Source: Phoronis australis
Taxonomy: Eukaryota > Phoronida > Phoronidae
Length of the DNA stretch: 24,778 bases
Reading direction: 5' to 3'
NCBI GenBank assembly: GCA_002633005.1
Contig: NMRA01001080.1
Location: forward strand, 34,106 to 58,883
Both the position numbers and the translations under genes were made by a program. Below the pieces are notes generated by a model. That model had not been told where the DNA came from, did no database searches, and worked only from the letters and a program-made list of their open reading frames with translations. Shown here piece by piece: positions 1-9,089 of this stretch (position 1 is its first letter; each line of letters starts with the position of its first letter).

Positions 1-128
1 TACTCGGGCTCAAACATGTACCCACCCACTGAATGTCCGTGAAAAAATTCCTCGTCACCACTGCTGTGAACAAGGTCTCCGTCACTCACACTACTGTCAC
101 TGTGATACGGGTCACCGACTCCAGCCAT
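1..128 (-). CDS. First coding exon (partial) of a P2X7-C-terminal-domain-like protein
   Basis: Reading leftward from the ATG at 128-126, 42 codons are open to the window edge. The translation begins MAGVGDPYHSDSSVSDGDLV, is Asp/Ser/Glu-rich, and ends in GGYMFEPE. The first in-frame stop upstream is at 191-189, so the start is plausible; AAAATGGC around the ATG also matches a YY1-type initiator context. An acidic leader followed by Y-x-FEPE is, from memory of the family, typical of invertebrate proteins that go on to the cysteine-rich zinc-binding domain found at the C-terminus of vertebrate P2X7 receptors. That domain would lie outside the window, so the assignment is inference. The gene is head-to-head with ALAS. 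A similar motif (YHFEKEYSDED) occurs inside the transposon at the other end of the window. Confidence 0.42.
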   Translation of the reverse strand, partial: MAGVGDPYHSDSSVSDGDLVHSSGDEEFFHGHSVGGYMFEPE

Positions 129-723
129 TTTCAGCTTACAACACACTAAACAATCCCTAAATCCAACGTAGTTGAGTTCTCTACTAACCTATCTTGCCGC
201 AGAATACTCGCCGATGGAAAGTGGTGGCGACAATTGTTGAAAAACAGCACAAAACAAAAGTAGAATAGAACAGATTCGCATGGTAAAGTCAACGCAAAAC
301 CAAGCGGCGGGAAACGCTTGCCTCCTAAAACGTCACTTCCGGAGTAGCGGACGAGTAATCTATAAAATTACGAAAAGCTGTAATTAAGTGGAAAATATGT
401 CTAGGATAACCAACCAACTTTATTTTAGCTCAAAATGACATGGAAAAAGGTTGCCTTCGCCTTTAAACGAATGAATATACCAAGTCCTCAAACCAAACAG
501 CCAACAACCTATGTGCTATCACCCTTAAACACATGAATATACCAAGTCCTCAAACCAAACAGCCAACAACCTATGTGCTATCACCCTTAAACACATGAAT
601 ATACCAAGTCCTCAAACTAAACAGCCAACAACCTATGTGTTATCGCCATTGAATGTTGTCACTGGCTTTCTAATTTGTGCACCAATGTGTACTTCTTGTT
701 AAGACTTTCCAATTGTGTTTCAG
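129..723. promoter_or_regulatory. Intergenic/5' region between the left-edge gene and the first visible ALAS exon
   Basis: No reading frame with splice-compatible ends is seen here. The stretch 300-345 is GC-richer than its surroundings and carries GGCGGGAAA (306-314, a textbook E2F site) and CGTCACTTCCGG (331-342, a CRE half-site next to an ETS/GABP site). Such sites are common in bidirectional promoters and in promoters of mitochondrial-function genes. From 461 the region becomes a 62-bp tandem repeat. Promoter function is inferred from position and motifs only. Confidence 0.35.
461..649. repeat. 62-bp tandem repeat, about 3 copies
   Basis: CAAGTCCTCAAAC recurs at 481, 543 and 605, an exact 62-bp period. 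Copies 1 and 2 are almost identical; copy 3 has a C-to-T change (ACTAAAC for ACCAAAC) and diverges at its end. The array lies just upstream of the first visible ALAS exon, where the missing first coding exon might have been expected. Confidence 0.9.
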
Positions 724-765
724 AACTGCCCAATGCTGACAAGTGTGAGTTCATGAAGGACAAGG
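724..765 (+). CDS. ALAS: ALAS visible exon 1 (42 bp, presequence region)
   Basis: It is bounded by TTTCAG and GTAAGAATG. In the only frame free of stops it reads [13 protein letters not shown], entering and leaving in phase 1. It aligns by position with the second heme-regulatory-motif region of vertebrate ALAS1 (LFYAQNCPKMMEVG), but the Cys-Pro core is Cys-Glu. The frame upstream has no ATG before a stop at 618-620, so a further 5' exon is needed. It is supported mainly by phase continuity with the next exons. Confidence 0.6.
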
Positions 766-3700
766 GTAAGAATGTTAAGGGGTGTGAATTAGTTTAGAAT
801 TTAGTTGTCAATAGATGGAGCTATAAGCTGGAGGAAGTTCTAATTTTGGTATGCCAATTGTGTTGATAATAGAGGGTTTTATCAGCTGGAATGGTGATCT
901 TACTGTCACTAGTAATTCAATCATAGATTGCTCAATGGTCGAGGTAATGTAACCATGAAGGTGCAAAGTACATGATCAGATAGTTCATTGATTATTTCCA
1001 ACTGGCGACCATTGCCTCCTACTCTGTCAGATGTCATCGTTTTGCCCAGATAGCAAAATCACCGAAATGAGGTTTAGAAACCCCCTGCCGGGCTGTGTTC
1101 TGTAAAATAATTTTTTGCGAGTTGGCAAGATCGCTTAAGGTCACAAAATCACACGAATGAAGAGCGAGCGTTTCTTGAGTAAGTGGGATTTACTAACATA
1201 CACTTGCAAAATGGCTGCTATTGAAATGATTGGTTGGTAAGGTTGAATTTTTGAATAGAATTTATTGTTTGCATTCTCATAAGCAGATTTCTTGCCATGG
1301 GTATCTCTCAAGTGTTTGGCATTTACAGAACATGCCCCAAGCTTCTATTTTTAGGTTATGATGAACTTTTGGGTATTGTGCAGTTACGAGCATTACTTGG
1401 ACAAAAATGGACACCAGAGACCAGAGGTCACTGATTTGCATAATGCTGTTGATGTTTGCGGAAGAAATATCTGACGAAATTACTCTCGTAGGAGGTGTTC
1501 TTTACAGAACGCCTTTATCCTTGCCGGCTGAGTGAGAATGGTGGTCAACATGTGAATTTGCATGCTGAATTTTTATTAATTCGATTATATGTTTTATTTC
1601 AGCTGCTGCCAAAGCTGCGACACCAGTGCAAGCTAAGCCTACTGGTAAGTTTTTAATGCACAGTATTTCATATGAATTCATTTCTAAGAATTCTTACGAA
1701 TGATGTGATTTAATCTAAATGTTTCACAAGAATCCACTGAGGCTATTGGTACATTTTTTCATGTGTGGTCTGATTATGATAATTTATGTGATTTCTTATC
1801 ATTGGGCAATCATAAATGATCAAAAGAGGTTTTCCATGAATTATGACGAGACTGATATCTGACGGACGATCATTGGTCGTCAACCTGATATGAGTTTCGT
1901 ATCAACCAAAATGGGGCGCATATTTAGCACAGTAAGATCAGATATTTCATCTTAGGATTTGATAAAGCTGCGCTTCTTGTCCATTTGCATTTTTTATCTC
2001 GTATATACCCTGTATGTCCTTTGTGGCGAAATGATTTGTCCTGGATTGTAGTGGTCTGTTGTGAGTTTTGGTTGTTGGGACAGCCATTTGGGAAAGACTA
2101 TAGTTTCAAACTGAAAGACATTTCATCATTACAGGTTAAGGCTACATTTCACCCTATGCACCTTGTTCACGCAGTCGCCATGTTAAAAGTGAGCCTCTTT
2201 TTAGGTTTTAAAAATATTGCATTCTGCGCTTAATAGCAGCGCAAAGCGTGATTTTTTCACATGCCTCATTATATTTATGTCTCAAATGCATTTTTTTAAA
2301 CCTAAAAAGAGGCTTACTGCTAAAATGGCGATTGTGTGAATAAGGTCTATTTAGCGTTTTACTTTGTAAAATCAATCTCATAATAGGGTTCTATTTCCGT
2401 TACCAAAAAAAACAAAACCATCAACGACTTTTAGGAAATGCGTTTCAGTTTAATGAGGTTGACCCAAAAATTTCAAAAATGGTGCATGTAGGCATTGTGA
2501 CTTGTGTTGGTGTCGCATGTATAGGCATTGCTTGTGACTTGTATTGGTGGCTGATTTGGCTACAATAGTTAATATGAGTGTGGTTAGTCTTTTAAATTCT
2601 GCATTGTCATCTAAACAACAATGATTTGCCTCTTTAATGTCAATTTTATCACAGTGTAGCATTATTGTTATGGCTGTGACTCGTAGCCTTGTGAAGTCAC
2701 CCCCTACATTTGGTTGTGTATTATTCCAGTCGAGATGTCTAGTCCTCAGCTGGAGTCGCCCCGGCCAAGATCTAGCGTTCCAACCATGTCCGGTTTCCTT
2801 GACTCTGTAGTGGGTACGTTTGGCGGAGGATCGGGCAAAGGTAGGCAACTGTTTTGAGGGCTCATGTTTTTAGAGACAGGTTAAGTGTCCTTGTCTATGC
2901 TCCATTTAATCATAAGTTTAGCAAGAGAAGTGATGCCTTCTCGGGAAGATCAAAATTCATAAGCGAACAGTGAGTCTGTACAGCAGATGACATGCGATTT
3001 CTTGTCCATACACAATTTACTATAATATAGTAGTTGACTAATAAATCGAGATGGACTAGGCTGATCAAATTCATTGAACAATTTCTAGTTTATAGTGCAA
3101 AAAAATCCCTAAGATTGCACTCCCACTTTGGATTTGCAGTGACTATTGTCATGATTGTTTTGACCAGTAAGGTTTGAGTTAAAAAGAAATATTCTCCTTC
3201 TAGCGCCTGCCATGTTTGACTATGAAGCCTTTTACCACGACAAGATTCTTCAGAAAAAGAAGGATTTCTCGTACCGCATTTTCCGCAAAGTGAAGCGCCG
3301 TGGCTCTGAGTTTCCTTTTGCAGAAGAGCATACTTACGACCCCAAGGACATCACGGTCTGGTGTAGCAATGACTACTTGGGGATGAGTTATCATCCTAAA
3401 GTTAGCGCTGCAATCAGGTGCGTCTATACAGATTGTATCACCAGTAGCACTTTCTGTCGCAGCACCAACAGCAAATTAGCAATGAAAGCATCAATAACAC
3501 TATGGCCGCAGTTGGTTTCTGACAAAATATCTCACTTTGATCCCAACTCAACTTGGATTTTAAAAATCCTAGTATGGTACAGGCAAAAGTCAAAAGTACA
3601 AACAAAGATCAAAAAGTCAAGAGTATCAAGTCTGTTATGATATTAAATATATTATTCGTTATGTTAGTCTGGTGCTCATCCTAACAGGTTAAGGTTGGCT

Positions 3701-6700
3701 GCTTGTCTTCCCCAGTGATCGCTCTGCTGCTCTACCTAGTGGCCAACTGAAATTATTTCTTATTTACTTTTAATTGCAGTGAGGCTTTGTATAGGCATGG
3801 TGCCGGTGCTGGTGGAACACGTAACATCTCCGGAAACTCTCCACTCCACGAAGAACTAGAGAGGGAGTTAGCAAGCCTGCATAAGAAGGAAGGCGCCCTG
3901 CTGTTCACTTCCTGCTTCGTGGCTAACGACTCGACACTGTTCACCTTGGCCAAGACTCTTCCTGGTGAGTGGGTGAGCAGATGGTGAGAGAGGTTGGTTG
4001 AGAGAGGGCTCTGGTAGTTGATTGCAACTGTCCTAAGTTGTTTTATCAAATTTGACTTCAATATCACGTGTGGATCCAGCGAGGGGTTACAGGAGTCAGG
4101 ATCTGTCCTCTTTTCAATTTTTAGATTGCTGCGCTGTAGATTCCCCCTGTTGTCAGAACCCCCCCCCCTGTTTACAATCCTGGATCCACCATTCAATAGC
4201 AGATTCTAATACAAAACATGCTGTTGAGGTCCATATTGTCATGACCTTATCATTTAGAATCTCAACAAGAAGCTTCAGGAAAGAAAGTCATCAAGTGGCC
4301 AACCCTGGACTATCTTCATTGGCTTACAAAGAGTGGTCATGTACCTCGTGACTGCAACATATTTCAGTGTCCTTGAAGTCCATCAATTGTAATAAACACG
4401 ATTAACAGATTCATAATCCAAAAATCATGTGCTTTTTTCGTGTTTCTCTGTCAAATTTGGGCAGCAAGATGTAAATTCTGTGTTATTAGTGAGCCCCGGA
4501 TAGTTGCATTAATATTTATTTACTTGTGACTAATTTCCCACTAATTTCCAGTACAGTTTATCTAATAAACTTAAGGTGTTGAAAATATTGTATCACCTAT
4601 TTGGTATCGCTGTGTAATGTGATTAATCACCTTGACCTTTGACCTCTGAACTTCATGTCATTCCCTTTGCCTAGGTTGTCACATCTTCTCAGATGCCGGT
4701 AACCATGCTTCCATGATCCAGGGTATCCGCAATAGTGGCGTTCCCAAGCACATTTTCCGACACAATGATCCAGAACACCTGGAGCAGCTGCTGCAGAAAG
4801 TAGATGTGTCCGTACCCAAGATTGTCGCTTTTGAAACGGTCCACTCCATGTCAGGTGAATGTCACTTTTGAAACGGTCCATTCAGCGTCAGGTGTGAAGC
4901 TGAATGCACGTAAGCTATAAAATCTTCTCACGTGGGGGAATTGGGCAGCCATCCAACATGTGGCATAGTACCTCAAAACCCCTAGTTAAAACCTGAGCAG
5001 ACAAGTGTCATTCTCAAATGAAAATAAACCATTCATTTGTTTTGACAGCTAATATTTTTCTGTCTGCAAGTAGGTATTCACAAAAACACGCTTTCAAGGA
5101 TTTGCAAGTTCCACATGTGTGGACTGAGTGCTTATCATTGAGATTTATGGAAAGTCTTGAATGAGCATTCAGTGATAAGTAGGCGTTGACCTAAAGGGAT
5201 TTGATTGACAGGTGGGCATTGACCTAAAGAGAATTGATTTATTATTAATGTCATGGTCATTCTTCAACTCTTTTGCACAAAAGATAATTACCAAATTTGC
5301 CACTTTTCTGTTTTTAAATTTTTACCAGGTGCCGTTAATGGCAGCTTTTCAGTGCAAACCACGTTACTAATAGAGTAACATGTTAATAATGTTTGTTTTT
5401 GTCTGCCATATAGTGTGGTACATAGGCGAAGAATTACCATAATCGGAATTTAGTCACGGATGGTGTTAATGTGAGTGTTTTATTTTTATTTATTCTCCAT
5501 TGTCATTACAGGTGCTGTGTGCCCTTTGAAGGAGTTATGTGAAGTGGCGCACAAGTACGGTGCTCTCACCTTCGTAGATGAAGTGCACGCCGTGGGTCTG
5601 TACGGCCGTCATGGGGCAGGCGTGGGTGAACGCGATGACCTCATGGACGAGATGGACATAGTGTCTGGCACACTGGGCAAGGCGTATGGTAACATCGGCG
5701 GTTACATCGCGGGCTCGGCCAAGTTGATAGACATGTTGAGAAGTTATGCAGCTGGCTTCATTTTCACCACCTCCCTACCACCCACTGTGTTGGCTGGAGC
5801 ACTGGCCTCTGTCAAGGTAAGGTCATAGGTCAGGTCATAGGCCAGAGTCATTGGTCAGAGTGGTAAGTCAGAATCGTTGGTCAGAGTCATAGGTCACAGT
5901 CGTAGGTCAGAGTGATAGGTCAGAGTCATAGGGACCTGATCATATCAGAGGGGTGGTTATAGGTCAGGGTTACTCTGGAGCTTGGCAACAGGCATGAAAA
6001 GTATTCGCTTTGTTATTTAACATTTAGATTCAAGAATGAAATAAATCCGTTTCATTAAACATTCAATCACAGATACTTGTGTAAATTTCCTCTTGTTCAC
6101 ACATGTCATTGACCATCTGGATTTTCTAGTAAGCGAGTGTGTATTGACTTATATGACACTTTCTCAACACATACGACATCTATGGGGTTGAAACTTAACT
6201 ACAACTGTACTTCACCTATCCCTTCACTCATTGAACTTCAATTATTTACCTCCAGGTGTTGAGGAGTGAAGAAGGAGTTCAGCTGCGCTTGAAGCACCAG
6301 GCCAACGTCAAGTACCTGAGAAATGCACTGATGAATGCTGGGATACCCGTCATTCACTGTCCCAGTCACATCATTCCAGTACATGTGAGTAGTGTTTTAA
6401 TTTTTATGGAAAATAAATGAAGAGTCACTTTACATCAGTTTGCCACTTGTGTTGCTGTTAAAGGCACATTTTTTATACTGCTGAAAAACACAATATTAGG
6501 ATAATTCTTGGATCGGATAGACTTCGAGGTTATTAGCTTTCACCAGAACTATAAAATCTGGTGGTTTTGTGATTTATTGACAAATCGTTTTTGTTGTTGT
6601 CTGCAAGACACTCCCTGAACTCAACGCCAGGGACTTAACCTCTTAGATATGCATAAAGTACTGACTGCCGTTTGTCAAGTGGGGTTTAGCTCCAACAGCA

Positions 6701-7226
6701 TAGTGATGGACTGCAATTGCACCTGCGAGGGTTCCAGGTGATATTCTGCACTTTGAAATTTGTAGGCATTTTATTTTACGAAATGTGAAAGAACACCTTT
6801 ACTTGTCTGGCTATTTGTGCCTCATTGTTGCTGTTTGACCTTTGACCCAGTGACCTAATTCTGTAGGTGGGTGATGCCCAGAAGGCCACCAAGATCATGA
6901 ATGACCTTATGATGCACCATGGGATATACGTGCAGGCCATCAACTACCCAACAGTGGCGCGGGGCGAGGAGAGGCTGCGAATTGCCCCCACTCCCCATCA
7001 CACCGAGGAGATGATGGATGCCTTTGTAGTCTCCATTGTCGAGGTGTTCCAGGCCAATGGAGTGGAGCTGCGTACAACACTGTGTGCTCCTGAGTGCGAG
7101 CACTGTAAACAGCCCCTCAAGTTTGAGTTCCTGGACATGCGCATCCGACCCAGCTGCAGTGGTCAGGATTGCAGTAAGTTCCTCCTGCATGAACCGGAAT
7201 CCCAACAACAGATGGCACTAGCCTGA
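724..7226 (+). CDS. ALAS: 5-aminolevulinate synthase (ALAS), nine visible exons, 5' incomplete
   Basis: ALAS condenses glycine and succinyl-CoA to 5-aminolevulinate with PLP in the mitochondrial matrix, the first and controlling step of heme synthesis. Joining 724-765, 1603-1644, 2730-2840, 3204-3417, 3780-3964, 4675-4854, 5512-5816, 6256-6384 and 6867-7226 gives one open frame of about 521 residues ending in TGA. All junctions are GT..AG and phases agree. Hallmarks in order: [37 protein letters not shown]-type (here [16 protein letters not shown]), [21 protein letters not shown], the PLP-lysine motif SGTLGKAYG (Lys at 5679-5681, about residue 314), FIFTTSLPP, and [24 protein letters not shown]. 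Human ALAS1 and ALAS2 are about 640 and 587 residues; the N-terminal presequence is mostly absent here. Identity is secure; vertebrate paralogue labels do not apply. Apart from elements listed separately, introns show nothing recognisable. Confidence 0.95.
766..1602 (+). other. ALAS intron, no gene seen
   Basis: AT-rich intron from GTAAGA (766) to TTTATTTCAG (1602). I see no repeat array, RNA gene or convincing reading frame. An ATG at 1211 followed by GTAAGG at 1237 mimics a first exon but does not join in phase to the next ALAS exon. Confidence 0.6.
1603..1644 (+). CDS. ALAS: ALAS visible exon 2 (42 bp, Ala/Pro-rich linker)
   Basis: Acceptor TTTATTTCAG and donor GTAAGT are near-consensus. 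It reads [13 protein letters not shown] plus a split Ala codon, phase 1 in and phase 1 out, exactly the same length and phase as the previous exon. The composition fits the variable, non-catalytic linker between the presequence and the catalytic core. Confidence 0.68.
2158..2350. repeat. Foldback (inverted-repeat) element in ALAS intron
   Basis: The left arm (about 2158-2221) and right arm (about 2287-2350) are imperfect reverse complements. Shared blocks are GCCTCTTTTTAGG on the left against CCTAAAAAGAGGC on the right, and GTTCAC/GTGAA plus TCGCCAT/ATGGCGA further out. Arms are about 64 bp and the loop about 65 bp. The structure is MITE-like; no clear target-site duplication was found. Confidence 0.75.
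2730..2840 (+). CDS. ALAS: ALAS visible exon 3 (111 bp, N-terminal linker)
   Basis: The exon lies between TTATTCCAG and GTAGGC and reads [20 protein letters not shown] followed by [17 protein letters not shown]. It is phase 1 at both ends, so it could be skipped without shifting the frame. The Ser/Pro-rich then Gly-rich sequence suits the spacer before the catalytic domain; no Cys-Pro heme motif is present. Confidence 0.78.
3204..3417 (+). CDS. ALAS: ALAS visible exon 4 (start of catalytic core)
   Basis: It reads from [15 protein letters not shown] to HPKVSAAI, equivalent to [25 protein letters not shown] of vertebrate ALAS1. The motif [11 protein letters not shown] near the end marks the beginning of the alpha-oxoamine synthase fold. 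The donor AG|GTGCGT splits a Ser codon (phase 2). Confidence 0.94.
3780..3964 (+). CDS. ALAS: ALAS visible exon 5
   Basis: It runs from the split Ser codon through [18 protein letters not shown] to [16 protein letters not shown], with acceptor TTAATTGCAG and donor [19 protein letters not shown] and the [14 protein letters not shown] segment are near-invariant in ALAS and shape the substrate and PLP pocket. Confidence 0.95.
4675..4854 (+). CDS. ALAS: ALAS visible exon 6
   Basis: It reads [20 protein letters not shown] to [14 protein letters not shown]. Asn-His in GNHASM and the FETVHSM strand are family hallmarks; vertebrate HSMDG is HSMSG here, with Ser next to the exon junction. The donor GTGAAT (4855) is followed 37 bp later by a duplicated exon end and a second donor. 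Confidence 0.95.
4824..4897 (+). repeat. 37-bp tandem duplication across the exon 6 donor
   Basis: The last 31 bases of exon 6 plus the first six intron bases (4824-4860) are repeated with a few changes at 4861-4897: GTCGCTTTTGAAACGGTCCA against GTCACTTTTGAAACGGTCCA. The second copy carries its own donor, G|GTGTGA, at 4892. Confidence 0.9.
5179..5242. repeat. 33-bp direct repeat, two copies, in ALAS intron
   Basis: GTAGGCGTTGACCTAAAG at 5179 recurs as GTGGGCATTGACCTAAAG at 5212, with the following bases also similar. It is a small two-copy tandem repeat with no visible function. Confidence 0.7.
5512..5816 (+). CDS. ALAS: ALAS visible exon 7 (PLP-lysine exon)
   Basis: The largest internal exon encodes [48 protein letters not shown], then [15 protein letters not shown] and ends LASVK. 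The Asp of FVDEVHAVG contacts the PLP pyridine nitrogen and the Lys of LGKAYG (5679-5681) forms the Schiff base. All catalytic residues are present. It ends on a codon boundary at GTAAGG. Confidence 0.96.
5818..5966 (+). repeat. Imperfect ~13-bp repeat rich in AGGTCA, starting at the exon 7 donor
   Basis: A degenerate GTCATAGGTCAGA-type repeat begins within the splice donor region. AGGTCA, the half-site bound by many nuclear receptors, occurs exactly at 5820, 5827, 5832, 5891, 5904, 5917 and 5961; the 5891-5922 trio is spaced 13 bp apart. Related GGCCA, TGGTCA and AAGTCA copies fill the gaps. Regulatory meaning is inferred. Confidence 0.7.
6256..6384 (+). CDS. ALAS: ALAS visible exon 8
   Basis: Forty-three whole codons (phase 0 at both ends) read [20 protein letters not shown] to [13 protein letters not shown], matching [31 protein letters not shown] of vertebrate ALAS1. 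The acceptor is TTACCTCCAG and the donor GTGAGT. Confidence 0.95.
6867..7226 (+). CDS. ALAS: ALAS last coding exon
   Basis: It begins [20 protein letters not shown], continues through [20 protein letters not shown] and PTPHHT, and ends at TGA 7224-7226. The C-terminal tail, with [13 protein letters not shown], parallels ECNFCRRPLHFEV of vertebrate ALAS1 and then diverges into a Cys- and Gln-containing end finishing QQQMALA. The acceptor is TTCTGTAG. Confidence 0.95.
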   Translation: MGDAQKATKIMNDLMMHHGIYVQAINYPTVARGEERLRIAPTPHHTEEMMDAFVVSIVEVFQANGVELRTTLCAPECEHCKQPLKFEFLDMRIRPSCSGQDCSKFLLHEPESQQQMALA

Positions 7227-9089
7227 ACCTTAAACTTTGCTTGGAAGCCTCAGTTTAAGATCATAATTGAGTGTGGCTGGTGATTATTTACAATTAGTTT
7301 TTTTGCCTTGACTCCTTTAGGGACTATATTGCTGCAACAATTTATTAATAAGAATTAAAGAAATCTAGTTTATTCATTGCATTAATAGCTTGGCTGTCAG
7401 TTCGCAGGCACTTTTAATGTAACTATGATGATAGATGGATGCATTAAAACCACTTTGCCAGACAAAGGATCACTGTGTTACTGGTAAAGAACTGCTTTTC
7501 ATGCTCACTACCAACGCTCATCACTTAATGGGTATTTGTAGTGACATGATTTTATTAAACTGCATGTTTAAGCTACACCTGACTATATTACGAATTATTC
7601 TCAAATTTTTCTACTGTTTATCGTTTTAGATTTTCTTTGTTGTCATGTTGATAGTGTCTAAAATGAATGCAATTGGTTCAACAGTAAATTACAGTAGTTA
7701 TCTTTTGCAACAGATTTAACTACTGAAATGGATGTTTTTGTTGTAGAATTTTTGTGGTAGTGCTTTTTAAAAATGTGTACTTGCAACTTTAGCTGTAGAA
7801 TTATGATAATTTTTCGATTATTATTGATTAATCGCTTGAGTCTTTGGCTACACGTAGTTAAGAATTTAGCAATAACAACAAGAATTCATGGAAACACATG
7901 GCATTTAACTTTACTAACTTTGCAGGTTATTCAGGTTAAACACTGAGTGTTCAAATAGTCTGATGAAAATATGTTATTCAGTTTTTTCTCCCGTCTTGTG
8001 TGCTTGGTCAGTCGCAAGGGGGAGTTACTGTACTGAGAGGCTTCCAAGCAACAACGAGTGGGTTTTGAACTCAGACTGATGACTTGTCAATGACTTGTAC
8101 TGACTTGACTTTGAAGATAAGTAGACTAGAGGGATTAGATTTTCCCATCTTGAACTTTATGTGTGGATCTATTAATGAGAATCAACTTTGCTACACTGTC
8201 TCTGAAGACAAATTATGAAACCATGTTACATCAACTGTCAGTTAGGGTTTATCAACTCGTAAAGGCATAAGCTCAAGTGCCATCAGTTGTAGTTCTAGTG
8301 CACTCTTTGAATAATTATGGGCTTTCCACCATAACATTGGTCCCCACTTGTACCTTATTCCATTGACAAGTGTTAAGGCATATCGTCAAATCATTGTCCC
8401 GAAAGCAATATGGCTGCAAATAGGCTGCTTCCGTGTCTGTACACTAGAGGGAGCTGACCATTGGTAATTTTAGACTGGAACCATGCAGACAATGTAATGA
8501 TTAAAATGTTTATTAGTCAAGTTTGTCATGTCATTGACATGTCTACGTGTCTGACTGACAAGCAATTTTAACAACCTGTTGATGTTTAGGGTGGAGAACA
8601 TATCAGCCATAGATCTGTAATGGGTGCAAAACCTGAATTGTGTTTCACGTCACAATTTTAAAGAGGCTCGTCAGTCATGAGATGAATGTCGCGTTTACAC
8701 TAGTGACCCTAATGTTCACCGTTGCCTCCAGACAGTCATTACTATATCCTTGTTTTCAAATGCTTTCCTAGTGAAAAGCAGTCAAAATGCTGATTACAAC
8801 CCCGTTTGTAACGCTCCTGTGCTTACCTATGATCAATAATTCTGACACCTACAGTTTTAAGCTGACAAGGGAAAACTTCGTCGCGTGGAAACAATCCCAC
8901 ACTCCAGCTTTAATATGGTGGTGTGTCTCCATGGTAATGCAAGTGACTCTAGTCTTGAATATAAACTCTTGTTTATTACACAACTTTTCATGCAGTCTGA
9001 TATGATTCTCCACCCACATTTCCGTTTGTTAATCAAACAAAATTTGCAACTTCTTGGTTCCTACGGGTTATGAAACAATTCTTATTTTC
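7227..9089 (+). other. ALAS 3' UTR and intergenic DNA
   Basis: AT-rich sequence without a credible coding region. Short open frames at 7435 and 8787 show no recognisable motif. ATTAAA at 7354-7359 and 7443-7448 are possible weak polyadenylation signals for ALAS; no AATAAA lies close to the stop codon. A CTCF-like core, ACACTAGAGGGAGC, is at 8441-8454. Confidence 0.5.

Noticed and set aside
280-379. Possible ALAS first exon from ATG 280 (basic, presequence-like) to a GT at 380
   Set aside because: The donor is poor, and joining its last T to the next exon (AA) would make a TAA stop.
1211-1236. ATG with GTAAGG donor as an alternative ALAS first exon
   Set aside because: It leaves two bases where the next exon needs one, so the frame is lost.
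2450-2848. 132-codon minus-strand open frame overlapping ALAS exon 2730-2840
   Set aside because: It is the opposite strand of a real exon plus intron, with no motif.
3753-4196. 147-codon minus-strand open frame over ALAS exon 3780-3964
   Set aside because: Antisense shadow of a conserved exon; no independent evidence.
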